From the NCBI GenBank assembly GCA_030715195.1, contig JAUYVI010000011.1:39331-103330 (forward strand): a stretch of DNA of 64,000 nucleotides, given 5' to 3'. Shown here in pieces: positions 9,196 to 17,663 of this stretch. Position numbers and translations under genes: made by a program. Numbering within the stretch: position 1 is the stretch's first letter; the number at the start of each line of letters is the position of its first letter. Origin of the DNA: Dongia sedimenti (GTDB taxonomy: Bacteria; Pseudomonadota; Alphaproteobacteria; Dongiales; Dongiaceae). Below the pieces are notes generated by a model, which searched no databases, was not told where the DNA came from, and saw only the letters and a program-made list of their open reading frames with translations.

Positions 9196-10011
9196 TCAAG
9201 CGCCGGCCCCGCCGGTGCGCACACGGGCGATCAGGCCCTTGGCCGGATCGTAGGCGGCGATGGCGCCGCCCAGGAACACGAGCAGGAAGGCGGCGACCAT
9301 CCCCGCCGAGAACGGATCGAACTTCACATAGAGCATGAAGCGGATCGATTCCACGGCGTAGGTGAACGGATTGTAGGCGCAGATGTCGTGCAGCAGCGGG
9401 CTGGCCTCCTCGACCTTCCACAGCGGATAGAGCGCCGATGAGGCGAAGAACATCGGAAAGATGACGAAGTTCATCACGCCGGCGAAATTCTCCAGCTGCC
9501 GGATCATCGAGGACAGCAGCAGGCCGAGCGCACCCAGCATCAGTCCCGACAGAATGAGCGCCGGAATGACCGTGATATAGCCGATCGGCGGCAGCTCGAT
9601 GCCGTAGAGCCAGGCGATCAGCAAGAAGACGTAGATTTGCGGCAGCGACAGCAGGGTGCCGGCGATCAGCTTGGAGACCAGCAGGAACCAGCGCGGCACC
9701 GGGCTGGTCAGCAGCACGCGCATGCTGCCCACTTCGCGGTCATAGACCATGGAGAGCGAGCTCTGCATGCCGTTGAACAGCTGGATCATCGCGATCAGCC
9801 CGGGGATGATGTACTCGTCGTAGAGGATATAGGTCTCGTAAGGCGGGACGATCGAGACACCGAGCACCGAGCGGAAGCCGGCGGCGAAGACGAAGAGCCA
9901 GATCAGCGGCCGCACCAAAGCCGAGATGAAGCGGCTCCTTTGCTGGATGAAGCGCAATCCCTCGCGCCAGCAGATGCCGATGAAGCAGCGGAACCACCCG
10001 GCGCCCGTCAT
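9196..10011 (-). CDS. ABC-2 type permease of a PQQ-alcohol-dehydrogenase-associated transporter
   Basis: A 271-residue membrane subunit with six hydrophobic segments and ABC-2 features (YDREVGSMRVLLTSPVPRWF cytoplasmic coupling region; YNPFTYAVESIRFMLY near the C-terminus). It corresponds to the permease regularly found with PQQ-dependent alcohol dehydrogenases (PedC-type in the Pseudomonas ped cluster). The substrate is unknown. It lies 10 bp downstream of its ATPase gene in the same operon. It presumably exports or moves a molecule needed for quinoprotein function, but that is inference. Confidence 0.87.
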   Translation of the reverse strand: MTGAGWFRCFIGICWREGLRFIQQRSRFISALVRPLIWLFVFAAGFRSVLGVSIVPPYETYILYDEYIIPGLIAMIQLFNGMQSSLSMVYDREVGSMRVLLTSPVPRWFLLVSKLIAGTLLSLPQIYVFLLIAWLYGIELPPIGYITVIPALILSGLMLGALGLLLSSMIRQLENFAGVMNFVIFPMFFASSALYPLWKVEEASPLLHDICAYNPFTYAVESIRFMLYVKFDPFSAGMVAAFLLVFLGGAIAAYDPAKGLIARVRTGGAGA

Positions 10012-10021
10012 CCAACGTCCC

Positions 10022-10792
10022 TCATGCTGCTTTCCCTTCGGTGATGCTGCGGAAAGCCTCGTTGAGGCTGGAGGCGCCGACCGAGGCGATGATGTCCCGC
10101 GCCGGTCCCTGGTTCAGCACCTTGCCCTGATGCAGGATGATGGTGAGATCGTCGGGCTGCACCTCGTCGATGAGATGGGTGGCCCAGAGCACGGTCAACG
10201 CTCGCTCGCGCACCAGGCCGCGCACGTCGGCGATGATGTCGGCGCGGCTGCGGATGTCGAGGCCGACGGTCGCCTCGTCGCAGAGCAGGAGGCGCGGATT
10301 GTGCAGCAGCGCGCGGGCGATCTCGACCCGCCGCGCCTCGCCGCCGGAAAAGCCGCGGACCTTGCGCTTGGCCTGGGCGGCGAGGCCGACCCGGGCCAGC
10401 TCCTCGGCGATGCGCCGCCGCGCCTCGCCCCAGGGCATGCCGTGCAAGGCGGCGTGATACCAGAGGTTCTGCTGCGCGCTGAGGTCGGGATCGAGGGCGC
10501 GCTGCTGGAACACGACGCCGAGCTGCGAGAGCGCGCGGGAACTCTCCTGCCGCAGATCGTGGCCGAAGATCCGGATCGCGCCCGACTGCGCGGTGTAGAG
10601 CCGGGTCACCAGGGAGAACAGCGTGGTCTTACCGGCGCCGTTCTGGCCGAGCAGCACAACGAACCGGCTGGCCGGCACGGTGATGTCCACGGAATCGAGG
10701 ATGGTGCGGCCGCCGATCTTGTGCGACAGCGCCCGAATGGCCAGCGCGGGGGCGTTTTCTTGGCTTGAGCCCTGTTGATCCGGGACCGTCAT
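10022..10792 (-). CDS. ABC ATPase of the PQQ-associated transporter
   Basis: Cytoplasmic ATPase partner of the ABC-2 permease. Walker A is LGQNGAGKTTL, the signature is FSGGEARRVEIARALL, and Walker B is LLLCDEATVGLD. In Walker B and after it, the family-typical DEPT is replaced by DEAT, as is common in the PQQ-associated ATPases. The start at ATG 10792 lies one base after the stop codon of the upstream beta-propeller gene; a GTG at 10810 in the same frame is an alternative. The resulting 256 aa length fits. Confidence 0.88.
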   Translation of the reverse strand: MTVPDQQGSSQENAPALAIRALSHKIGGRTILDSVDITVPASRFVVLLGQNGAGKTTLFSLVTRLYTAQSGAIRIFGHDLRQESSRALSQLGVVFQQRALDPDLSAQQNLWYHAALHGMPWGEARRRIAEELARVGLAAQAKRKVRGFSGGEARRVEIARALLHNPRLLLCDEATVGLDIRSRADIIADVRGLVRERALTVLWATHLIDEVQPDDLTIILHQGKVLNQGPARDIIASVGASSLNEAFRSITEGKAA

Positions 10793-10793
10793 C

Positions 10794-11759
10794 TCATTTG
10801 ATCGCAACACCCCAGGGCAATTCGCCCACCGGGATCGATTTCAAGGCCTTGAGCCGGTCCACGTCAATCACCGAGACGTCGTTGGATTCGCCGTTGGCGC
10901 TCAGCAGCAACTTGGCATCGGGCGTCAAGGCGAGCTGCCAGACCCTTTGGCCGACCAGGAGGTAATCCTTCACCTCGAAGCTCGCGGTGTCGATGACGGC
11001 GACGCGGTTGGCGGGCCCAAGCGCCACGAAGGCGGTCTTCCCGTCGGGCGTGATCACGATGCCGACCGGCTGGATCGTCTCCTTGCGCAAGCCCTGCACC
11101 GCGAACTCGACTTTGTGCAGGATTTTCCGGGTCGCGGTGTCGATCACCGCGACCGTGCCGCCGACCTCCGACGAAACCCAGACCTTGGATCCGTCCGGCG
11201 TGAAGCGGGCGAAGCGCGGCCGTGTGTCGACCAGCACGCTGTCCACCACTTCCAGTGAGCTGGTGTCGATGAAATGCGCCATGCTGGTGGTCTCGGAGGT
11301 GTTCACCAGCCATTTGCCGTCGGGGCTGACGCCCATGCCCTCCGGCTCGGTGCCGACCGGGATCTCGGCCGAGACGTCATTGGCCTCGAGGTCGAGCACC
11401 GTCACCATGTTGTTGTCTTCGTTGGCGACATAGAGCGTCTTGCCGTCAGGGGCGAGGGTGAAGAGCTCGGGGTCCGGGCCGCTCGGCAGGGTGCGCGTGA
11501 CCTTCAGCGTCTCGGTGTCCAGCACCTCGATATGATCGGCATCGCTGGTGCAGATATAGACCTGCTTCAAGTCGCCGCTCATGATGATGCCGCGCGGGCG
11601 CTCGCCCACGGGAATCGTCGCCGTCACTTCCATCTTGTCGAGGTCGATGACGCTGACCGTGTTGCCCTTCTCGTTCGAGACATAGGCGGTGTAGGCGTGC
11701 GCCTGAGATGCCACGGTGAGCACCAAGGCCAAGGCGGAAGTGCCGACCAGCAACCTCAT
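10794..11759 (-). CDS. PQQ-dependent catabolism-associated beta-propeller protein (YncE-like)
   Basis: An exported 321-residue protein (signal peptide residues 1-22, cut near SQAHA). It is built of about seven YVTN/YncE-type blades with recurring units such as TAYVSNEKGNTVSVIDLD, KTLYVANEDNNMVTVLDLE and KVWVSSEVGGTVAVIDT. This type accompanies PQQ-dependent alcohol dehydrogenases and lacks the PQQ-ligand residues of the enzymes themselves. Role unknown; a scaffold or binding partner in the periplasm is plausible. The stop is adjacent to the ATPase start, so the two are translationally coupled. Confidence 0.87.
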   Translation of the reverse strand: MRLLVGTSALALVLTVASQAHAYTAYVSNEKGNTVSVIDLDKMEVTATIPVGERPRGIIMSGDLKQVYICTSDADHIEVLDTETLKVTRTLPSGPDPELFTLAPDGKTLYVANEDNNMVTVLDLEANDVSAEIPVGTEPEGMGVSPDGKWLVNTSETTSMAHFIDTSSLEVVDSVLVDTRPRFARFTPDGSKVWVSSEVGGTVAVIDTATRKILHKVEFAVQGLRKETIQPVGIVITPDGKTAFVALGPANRVAVIDTASFEVKDYLLVGQRVWQLALTPDAKLLLSANGESNDVSVIDVDRLKALKSIPVGELPWGVAIK

Positions 11760-11808
11760 TTCGTCCTCCCTGTGTGAGCGGCTTCGGCGGCGCCGGCCGC
11801 TCGTGTTT

Positions 11809-13041
11809 TTATGGATTCAGCCTACATTTTGAATCCGGCTCGTCGAAGCCGAGCGTGTCGAGCGGTGTCCGCTGATGCAGGAAGCCCTCCTGCGGCGAAA
11901 CGGAGACCAGCATCAAGGGCGAGGCCAGCAGGATCGGCTCGCGGAGCTGCTGGTCCCAGTGCCGGAAGGTCAGCCCCACGCCCTTGAACGCGGCGAGCTC
12001 GAACTTGTCGGACAGCATGTAGTCGCGGATCGCCTTCGGATCCGCGGTATTGATGCGCGTGACGCTTTCGCCGAACGCTCGCGCCGACATCCAGCCGGTA
12101 TAGTCGCGCTCCAGCATCGGGCGATTGGTCGCCTTGATGAAGCGCCGCTGGATTTGAGTGCCGGCCCATTGTTCCAGGCTGCGATGCCATGCGGTCGGCA
12201 CCAGGCCGCTGGTCCCGACGACGGGGCGCGGATCCCAGGTGCGGTAGGGAAGGTAGTCACCGAACACCTCGCTCTCGTCGGCCACAATCATGACGTCGTA
12301 ATCGGGCAGGCGCTGGGTCAGCTCGGTCATCTGCTTGCGGATCTGGGCCTGGCCGGTATCGGTGCGGCGCGAGCCGGCGGCGAAGGTATAGGTGCGCTGC
12401 TCGACGATATCGCCTTTGAAACGCTTGGCCGATCGGCGGATCGCATCGGCGAAGGCCTTGTCGTCGGGATTCGAGCCTTCGATCAGCACCCAGCGCATCC
12501 ATTGCTTGCTGACCAGGAACTGCGCCAGCGCATCCGCCTTCATCGCCCGGTTGGGCATCATGTGGAAGACATTGGCGCGGCAATCGTCGGAGCGCAGGCG
12601 ATCGTCCTGGGTGCGCATGTCCAGGATGACCGCGTCCTGCATTTCCGGATAGGCGGCCAGCTCGAGCAGGCGATCGGCGGTGAGGTTGGCGATGATCAGC
12701 TTGATCCCGGCTGAGGTCAGCTCGGTCGCCGCCTGGTGCAGGTCGCCACCGGCCGGGATGACCTTCTCCGCCACCTCATAGGTCTGCTTCAGGAACTTGC
12801 CGGTGGTGTTGTTGTCTTCCAGGCCGAGACGGACGCCGGCGATGCCCTTGTCCTTGGGCACGATCTCCACCAGCGAAAGCGGATCCGGCTCGGGGATCGC
12901 TTCGCTGATGTAGCCGATCGAAATCTTCAGCGGGGTCGTGTCAGCGCGGGCTTCGTGGCCGGTCGAGACGATCGAGAAGACGAGAGCAAAGAAGAGGACG
13001 AGGCCGGCGCCGATTCCCAGGATCGGAGCGCCCTTTGTCAT
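11809..13041 (-). CDS. Periplasmic binding protein of the PQQ-dependent alcohol dehydrogenase system
   Basis: A 410-residue exported protein with an N-terminal hydrophobic anchor or signal (GIGAGLVLFFALVFSIV), followed by a type I periplasmic-binding fold. It belongs to the branched-chain-amino-acid-binding-like group seen next to PQQ-linked ABC genes. Segments such as YISEAIPEPDPLSLVEIVPK and GLEDNNTTGKFLKQTYEV are visible. The ABC partner here is of the ABC-2 exporter type, which normally has no binding protein, so how the two work together is unclear. The ATG at 13041 overlaps the cytochrome c stop (ATGA), fixing the start. Confidence 0.85.
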   Translation of the reverse strand: MTKGAPILGIGAGLVLFFALVFSIVSTGHEARADTTPLKISIGYISEAIPEPDPLSLVEIVPKDKGIAGVRLGLEDNNTTGKFLKQTYEVAEKVIPAGGDLHQAATELTSAGIKLIIANLTADRLLELAAYPEMQDAVILDMRTQDDRLRSDDCRANVFHMMPNRAMKADALAQFLVSKQWMRWVLIEGSNPDDKAFADAIRRSAKRFKGDIVEQRTYTFAAGSRRTDTGQAQIRKQMTELTQRLPDYDVMIVADESEVFGDYLPYRTWDPRPVVGTSGLVPTAWHRSLEQWAGTQIQRRFIKATNRPMLERDYTGWMSARAFGESVTRINTADPKAIRDYMLSDKFELAAFKGVGLTFRHWDQQLREPILLASPLMLVSVSPQEGFLHQRTPLDTLGFDEPDSKCRLNP

Positions 13042-13439
13042 TGCGAGGCTTCTTTGAGGTAGGCGATGACGTTAGCCCGGTCTTCCGGCTTCGGCAGGCC
13101 CGGGAAGGCCATCTTGTTGCCGGCCACTTCCTTCTTCGGGTTGGTCAAATAGGTGTCCAGCGTCGCCTCGTCCCAGGTCAGGCCGGAATTCTTCATCGCG
13201 TCCGAATAGGTGAAGCCCTCGACGGTACCCGCCTTGCGGCCGATGATCGCGTGCAGCGAGGGGCCGACCTTGTTCTTGCCGGCCTCGAGCGTGTGGCAGG
13301 CCATGCACTTGGCGAAGACCTTCTTGCCCTTGGCGGCGTCGCCATCCGCTTGGGCGGCGGCGGCGAAGCCGGTGGCGACGAAGGCCGCGGCGGCCAGAAC
13401 CTTAAGACCGACGCGCGCGGCCCCGATGAAATCACGCAT
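13038..13439 (-). CDS. Periplasmic class I cytochrome c
   Basis: A small c-type cytochrome of 133 aa. Residues 1-32 are a signal peptide (cleavage near AQADG). The heme site is CMACH at 45-49, and the methionine ligand is likely in NKMAFPGL. Overall it resembles cytochrome c2/c550. It is the first gene of the minus-strand PQQ-linked operon; GGGAG precedes the ATG. It is likely an electron acceptor or shuttle between the XoxF/XoxG pair and the terminal oxidase (inference). The start at 13439 is preferred to the longer frame because of the RBS and the good signal peptide. Confidence 0.9.
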   Translation of the reverse strand: MRDFIGAARVGLKVLAAAAFVATGFAAAAQADGDAAKGKKVFAKCMACHTLEAGKNKVGPSLHAIIGRKAGTVEGFTYSDAMKNSGLTWDEATLDTYLTNPKKEVAGNKMAFPGLPKPEDRANVIAYLKEASQ

Positions 13440-13663
13440 AGAATTCTCCCAATTGTCGTGTGGTGTGGCAGTGGTCGTCTGGTTGACGGTCGGGCGGCAT
13501 GCTGCCGCGCCGTCGCTGAATCGCCAAGCCCTCTTTGGTGCAATTCCAGAACAGTAGAAATGGCGCCGCGGCCGGGCAAGGGTCCTCAATGAGTGCTCCA
13601 ACTAAAGTACTAGCATGATCGCGCCGGCTTGACGCGGGCGCAAGGGCTGGCAGGTTGACCACC

Positions 13664-14599
13664 ATGCGCAGCCCGGCCGTCTCCGTCATCCTGCTTGCAA
13701 TCCTGACCGCAGGTCCGACCCTGGGGGCGCGCGCCGAAGGGCCGGCGCCGTTGCCGGTCGAGGCGATCGCGCCCGGGGTCTATGTCCATCACGGGGTGCA
13801 TGCCGAGGCGAGCGTCGAGAATGAAGGCGGCATCGCCAATATCGGATTCGTGATCGGCGACGCGGCGGTCGCGGTGATCGACAGCGGCGGCAGCCCCATG
13901 GAGGGCGCCGCGCTCTTGCGGGCGATCCGCCAAGTGACTCCGTTGCCGGTCCGGTACGTCATCAACACCCATTTCCATCCCGATCACGTTCTCGGCAACG
14001 CGACCTTCGCCGCGCTCGGCGCCGAGATCATCGGACACAAGAACCTGCCGATGGGCCTGCTGGCGCGACGCGACACCTATGTCGCCAATTATACCGCGGT
14101 GTTCGGTGCAGATTCGGTTAAGGACCTCATCGTCGTGCCGTCTCACCTGGTGGCCGATCGGGAGACCATCGATCTCGGCCACCGCATTCTGGAAATTCGG
14201 GCCTTTCCGACCGCGCATACCGACAGCGATCTCATCGTGATCGACCGGGAGTCGAAGACCTTGTTCGCCGGGGACCTGGTGTTTCTGGAACGGGTGCCGG
14301 CGAGCGACGGTTCGATCCTCGGCTGGCTGAAGGCGATTGCGCAACTGCGGGAGATTCCGGCGGCGCGCGTCGTTCCAGGCCATGGACCGGTCACCGCGCC
14401 CTGGCCGGCGGCGTTGGACCCCGAGCAGGCCTATTTCGAGCGGCTGGTGCGCGACATCCGCAAACTGCTGGCCGAAGGCGGCAGCCTGCAACAGGCAACC
14501 GACACGATCGGCCTGTCGGAGCGTGGGCATTGGCAGCTCTTCGATTCCTATAATGCGCGCAACGTGACCACGGCGTATACTGAACTGGAGTGGGAATAG
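13664..14599 (+). CDS. Quinoprotein relay system zinc metallohydrolase (MBL fold)
   Basis: An exported metallo-beta-lactamase-fold protein of 311 aa. The signal peptide covers residues 1-24. Metal ligands are visible in NTHFHPDHVLGN (H103, H105, D107, H108), AFPTAHTDSD, FAGDLVF and VPGHGPV. This subgroup is found with PQQ enzymes and SoxYZ-like carriers; its substrate is unknown. The ATG at 13664 is chosen; the frame also opens with a TTG at 13655. It is divergent from the cytochrome c operon, with 224 bp between the starts that must hold both promoters, and is followed by the SoxYZ-like gene. Confidence 0.85.
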   Translation: MRSPAVSVILLAILTAGPTLGARAEGPAPLPVEAIAPGVYVHHGVHAEASVENEGGIANIGFVIGDAAVAVIDSGGSPMEGAALLRAIRQVTPLPVRYVINTHFHPDHVLGNATFAALGAEIIGHKNLPMGLLARRDTYVANYTAVFGADSVKDLIVVPSHLVADRETIDLGHRILEIRAFPTAHTDSDLIVIDRESKTLFAGDLVFLERVPASDGSILGWLKAIAQLREIPAARVVPGHGPVTAPWPAALDPEQAYFERLVRDIRKLLAEGGSLQQATDTIGLSERGHWQLFDSYNARNVTTAYTELEWE

Positions 14600-14645
14600 G
14601 GCAGGTCGATTGACGGAACCTGCCGCCCTTGATGGGAGATCGCCC

Positions 14646-15443
14646 ATGCATGCATTCATCCGCGGCATTCTGGCCGCTGCCGCGCTGGTCTTCGCCGGCA
14701 CCGCGGCACAAGCCTATGACGATCCCTGGCCCGACCTGCAGGCGGCCCTGTTCCCGGGCAAGGCCGTGGAGAGCGGGGATGCGTTCATCCATATCACCGC
14801 GCCGGAACGCGCCTATGACGCGGCGGTGGTGCCGATCTCGGTGGACTTCGACCTCGCCAAGATGCAGGGCATCGTGGTCAAGGCCATGACCGTGGTCGTC
14901 GATAAGAATCCGGCGCCGGTTGCGGCGGTGTTCCACTATCCGGACGGCACCACCAACCCGTCGATCGGCACACGGATCCGCGTCAACGAATACACCAACA
15001 TCCATGCGGTGGTGGAAGCGACGGACGGACGCCTGTTCCTGGCGGCGGTGTTCGTGAAGGCGGCAGGCGGCTGCTCGGCGCCGGCCAGCAAGAGCGTCGC
15101 CGACGCCGCGGAGCACCTCGGCGACTTGAAGCTGAAAGTGCCGCAGGAAGCCTCGGCGGACAAGCCGACCAGGCTCGAACTGCTGATCCACCATCCGAAC
15201 TTCACCGGAATGCAGATGGACCAGGTGACGCGCAACTACGTGCCGGCGGATTTCGTGCAGAACGTCACCATCACCCATGACGGCAAGCCGGTGCTCTCGA
15301 TCGAGGGCAACATCTCCTTGAGCGAGAACCCGGCCTTCGATTTCTGGCTGGAGCCGAAATCGCAGGGCGTGCTGCGGGTCAATGCCGAGGATTCGAACGG
15401 GCGGAAGTTCGAGCGGGTCTGGATGGTGCCCGCGGCGTCCTGA
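14646..15443 (+). CDS. Quinoprotein dehydrogenase-associated SoxYZ-like carrier
   Basis: A 265-residue exported protein. The signal peptide covers residues 1-23 (ends AAQAYDD). The first half is SoxY-like and ends in a glycine/cysteine motif (AAGGCSAPA), the presumed substrate-carrying cysteine. The second half is SoxZ-like (KPTRLELLIHHPNFTGMQMD). Single-chain SoxYZ fusions of this type occur next to PQQ dehydrogenases rather than sulfur oxidation genes; what they carry is not known. The ATG at 14646 has GGGAG upstream, and the metallohydrolase gene ends 46 bp before it. Confidence 0.85.
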   Translation: MHAFIRGILAAAALVFAGTAAQAYDDPWPDLQAALFPGKAVESGDAFIHITAPERAYDAAVVPISVDFDLAKMQGIVVKAMTVVVDKNPAPVAAVFHYPDGTTNPSIGTRIRVNEYTNIHAVVEATDGRLFLAAVFVKAAGGCSAPASKSVADAAEHLGDLKLKVPQEASADKPTRLELLIHHPNFTGMQMDQVTRNYVPADFVQNVTITHDGKPVLSIEGNISLSENPAFDFWLEPKSQGVLRVNAEDSNGRKFERVWMVPAAS

Positions 15444-15477
15444 GCGCGGCGCGCTGATGGCGCCCGGTCTGGAGGCC

Positions 15478-15825
15478 TCAGAAGCAGCGGAAATCGGCCT
15501 CGATCTGCGCCAGGCGCAGCAGCTTCACGATGTCGTCCAGCATCTTCATCTCGCGGAACACCGAGGTCGCGTCGCCGGTCGCCTGCCGCATCTGCAGGAT
15601 GGTCGAGGCCTTCTCATAGGTGTCGTAGGGCACGATCGAGGAGACGGCATCGATGCTGCAGGAACACCGCCGCAGCATGTCCTGGGTCTCGCCGTTGCTG
15701 GCGAGGCAGCCGATCACATAGTCGGCCACCACCTCGGTCGGATAGTCGTTGGCCGCCAGAGCTGGGCCGGGACCGGAAGCGGCCGTCGCGAGGAGCGCCG
15801 CCATCGCCACCAGGATTCGCCGCAT
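15478..15825 (-). CDS. Small exported cysteine-containing protein of unknown function
   Basis: 115 aa. Residues 1-24 form a signal peptide (MRRILVAMAALLATAASGPG, cleavage near ALAAND). The mature part of about 90 residues is helical, with four cysteines arranged as GC, RCSC and a C-terminal RCF. The mature size and Cys pattern suggest a small disulfide-stabilised periplasmic protein. AAGGGAA lies before the ATG. It is on the opposite strand to the flanking genes, between the SoxYZ-like gene and a putative metallopeptidase. No family is recognised with confidence; the context suggests a quinoprotein-related role. Confidence 0.7.
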   Translation of the reverse strand: MRRILVAMAALLATAASGPGPALAANDYPTEVVADYVIGCLASNGETQDMLRRCSCSIDAVSSIVPYDTYEKASTILQMRQATGDATSVFREMKMLDDIVKLLRLAQIEADFRCF

Positions 15826-15923
15826 GCTTGGGATTCCCTTCTGCCGTTCGCCGGGGAGCACATCACAGGAAGCGGAAGACGGTCAATCATCCTTCTCGGT
15901 GAGAGCCAGCGGATGGCGGGCCG

Positions 15924-16403
15924 ATGATCATTTCTCCGAAACTGATTTCCGCCCTGCTGGTCGCGATCTCGCAGATGACCGGCTATTCGATTCCCGGCGA
16001 GCCGCCGCGGATCCGCCCGATGTCCCATGCGCAGCTGGCCGACGAGGTCTGCGGCAAACCCTGCGGCATCATCGCCTTCACCACCCCGAAGGCCGAGATT
16101 CTGATCGATGAATCGCTGATGATCGGCCGCGATCCCGCGGCCACCAGCATCCTGGTTCACGAGCTGACGCATTTCTTGCAGATCAGCAGCCAGCCCGGAC
16201 CGGTCGCGCTGACCTGCGATCTCTGGAGCGCGCGCGAGCGCGAGGCCTATGACGTGCAGTATCGCTGGCTGCGCAATCAGGCCCCGAACATCCGCGTGTT
16301 CACGCTGGAGGCGCAGCGCTTGGAGATCGATCCGCTCCTGCCGCGTTGCGCGGGAACCCGGCCGCCCATGGGCAACGCGACCGGTCAGCCGACCGGCGGT
16401 TGA
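15924..16403 (+). CDS. Putative small zinc metallopeptidase-like protein (HExxH)
   Basis: 159 aa with a hydrophobic N-terminus (KLISALLVAISQMTGYSI) that may be an uncleaved or weak signal. A CGKPCG pair follows, then HELTHFLQ, a classic HExxH zinc motif, near residue 79. The C-terminus carries a further Cys and ends in a Gly/Thr-rich tail. It resembles a domain of unknown function seen in alphaproteobacteria (possibly DUF6647). Peptidase activity is inferred from the motif only. It lies about 200 bp upstream of pqqA in the same direction; a part in PqqA peptide processing is conceivable, since no pqqF/pqqG protease is nearby, but nothing in the sequence proves it. Confidence 0.7.
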   Translation: MIISPKLISALLVAISQMTGYSIPGEPPRIRPMSHAQLADEVCGKPCGIIAFTTPKAEILIDESLMIGRDPAATSILVHELTHFLQISSQPGPVALTCDLWSAREREAYDVQYRWLRNQAPNIRVFTLEAQRLEIDPLLPRCAGTRPPMGNATGQPTGG

Positions 16404-16606
16404 CGCGCGCGAATGCTGCGGCGCAATAGCGCCGCAGCCGGCCTCGATACCTGTCAGATCAGGGTTTTCGGACTAAAGGATGATGCTTCAACGCGCGATT
16501 CGGCCTTGCAATCGATTGTAACGATTCCAAATTAGGCATAGCATCTTGCTCAGTCGGCCCAGCCGGCTGTCACACGACTTCTACAACCTCGAACGGGAGG
16601 ACGATT

Positions 16607-16684
16607 ATGAAGAAGTGGAAATCGCCGCGCGTCAGCGAAATCTGCGTCGGCATGGAAATCAACAGCTACGCCAGCGCTCAGTAA
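16607..16684 (+). CDS. pqqA: PQQ precursor peptide PqqA
   Basis: A 25-residue peptide (MKKWKSPRVSEICVGMEINS then YASAQ). The glutamate and tyrosine that become PQQ are seen in the E-x3-Y arrangement (E17, Y21). It is preceded by GGGAGG (16595-16600). It is the ribosomally made substrate that PqqE crosslinks with PqqD as chaperone, and the first gene of pqqABCDE. Confidence 0.97.
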   Translation: MKKWKSPRVSEICVGMEINSYASAQ

Positions 16685-16739
16685 CGCAGTCTTTCGCCGT
16701 GCGGTGAGCCAGAGCTGATCGCAACCGGGGCTAATGGCC

Positions 16740-17663
16740 ATGGAAGTGATAGTTCTCGGCTCTGCCGCCGGCGGAGGATTTCCGCAGTGGAATTGCAACG
16801 CGCCGCTGAGCAAGGCGGCGCGCGACGGTTCGATCAAGACAAAATGGCGAACGCAAGCGTCGATCGCGGTTTCCGCGGACGGCGAGCATTGGCTTTTGGT
16901 CAACGCCTCGCCCGACCTGCGCCAGCAGCTGCTGCAGACCAAGAGTCTGTGGCCGCGTGAATCGCCGCGCCATTCGCCGATCGATGCCGTCCTGCTGACC
17001 AGCGGGGAGATCGATCATGTGGCCGGCTTGCTTTCCCTGCGCGAAAGCCAGGCCTTCACGCTCTGGGCGACGCCGCGGATCCTCGAGATCCTCGGCGAGA
17101 ATGCGATCTTCGGAGCGCTCAATCCGGATTACGTCACGCGCAAGAGCTTCCCGCTCGACCGGAGCTTCGAGCCCGAGGGCAAGCATGGTCCCTTGGGCTT
17201 CACCGTCACCGCCTTCCCCGTGCCGGGCAAAGTGCCGTTGTTCCTGGAATCGCGGAACCAGGGCAATCTGGGCGGCATGCCGGAGGAGACGGTCGGCCTC
17301 GAAGTCACGGCGCAGAATGGCGGCGGCCGCTTCCATTTCATCCCCGGCTGTGCCCGCATGACGCCGGAGCTGAAGCAACGCCTGAAGGGCTCGGCCTTGG
17401 TCTTCTTCGATGGGACGCTGTGGCAGAACGACGAGTTGGTCGATCTCGGCATCAGCCCGAAGACCGGTGCGCGGATGGGTCACATGAACATCAGCGGCGC
17501 CGATGGTACGATTGCCGCCTTCGCCGATCTCGACGTGAAGCGCAAGCTGTTCATCCACGTCAACACGACCAATCCGGTGCTTGACGAAGGCTCGCCCCAA
17601 CGTGCTGAAATCCGGGCGAAGGGCTGGGACGTGGCCGAGGACGGGATGAGGATCGTGCTATGA
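16740..17663 (+). CDS. pqqB: PQQ biosynthesis protein PqqB
   Basis: A metallo-beta-lactamase-fold protein of about 307 aa. It begins EVIVLGSAAGGGFPQWNCNAP, typical of PqqB, and contains LLTSGEIDHVAGLLSL in place of the usual HxHxDH. PqqB is needed late in PQQ synthesis, acting on the crosslinked Glu-Tyr intermediate. ATG codons at 16734 and 16740 are both possible; the GGGG at 16727 is better spaced for 16740. The stop overlaps the pqqC start. Confidence 0.95.
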   Translation: MEVIVLGSAAGGGFPQWNCNAPLSKAARDGSIKTKWRTQASIAVSADGEHWLLVNASPDLRQQLLQTKSLWPRESPRHSPIDAVLLTSGEIDHVAGLLSLRESQAFTLWATPRILEILGENAIFGALNPDYVTRKSFPLDRSFEPEGKHGPLGFTVTAFPVPGKVPLFLESRNQGNLGGMPEETVGLEVTAQNGGGRFHFIPGCARMTPELKQRLKGSALVFFDGTLWQNDELVDLGISPKTGARMGHMNISGADGTIAAFADLDVKRKLFIHVNTTNPVLDEGSPQRAEIRAKGWDVAEDGMRIVL

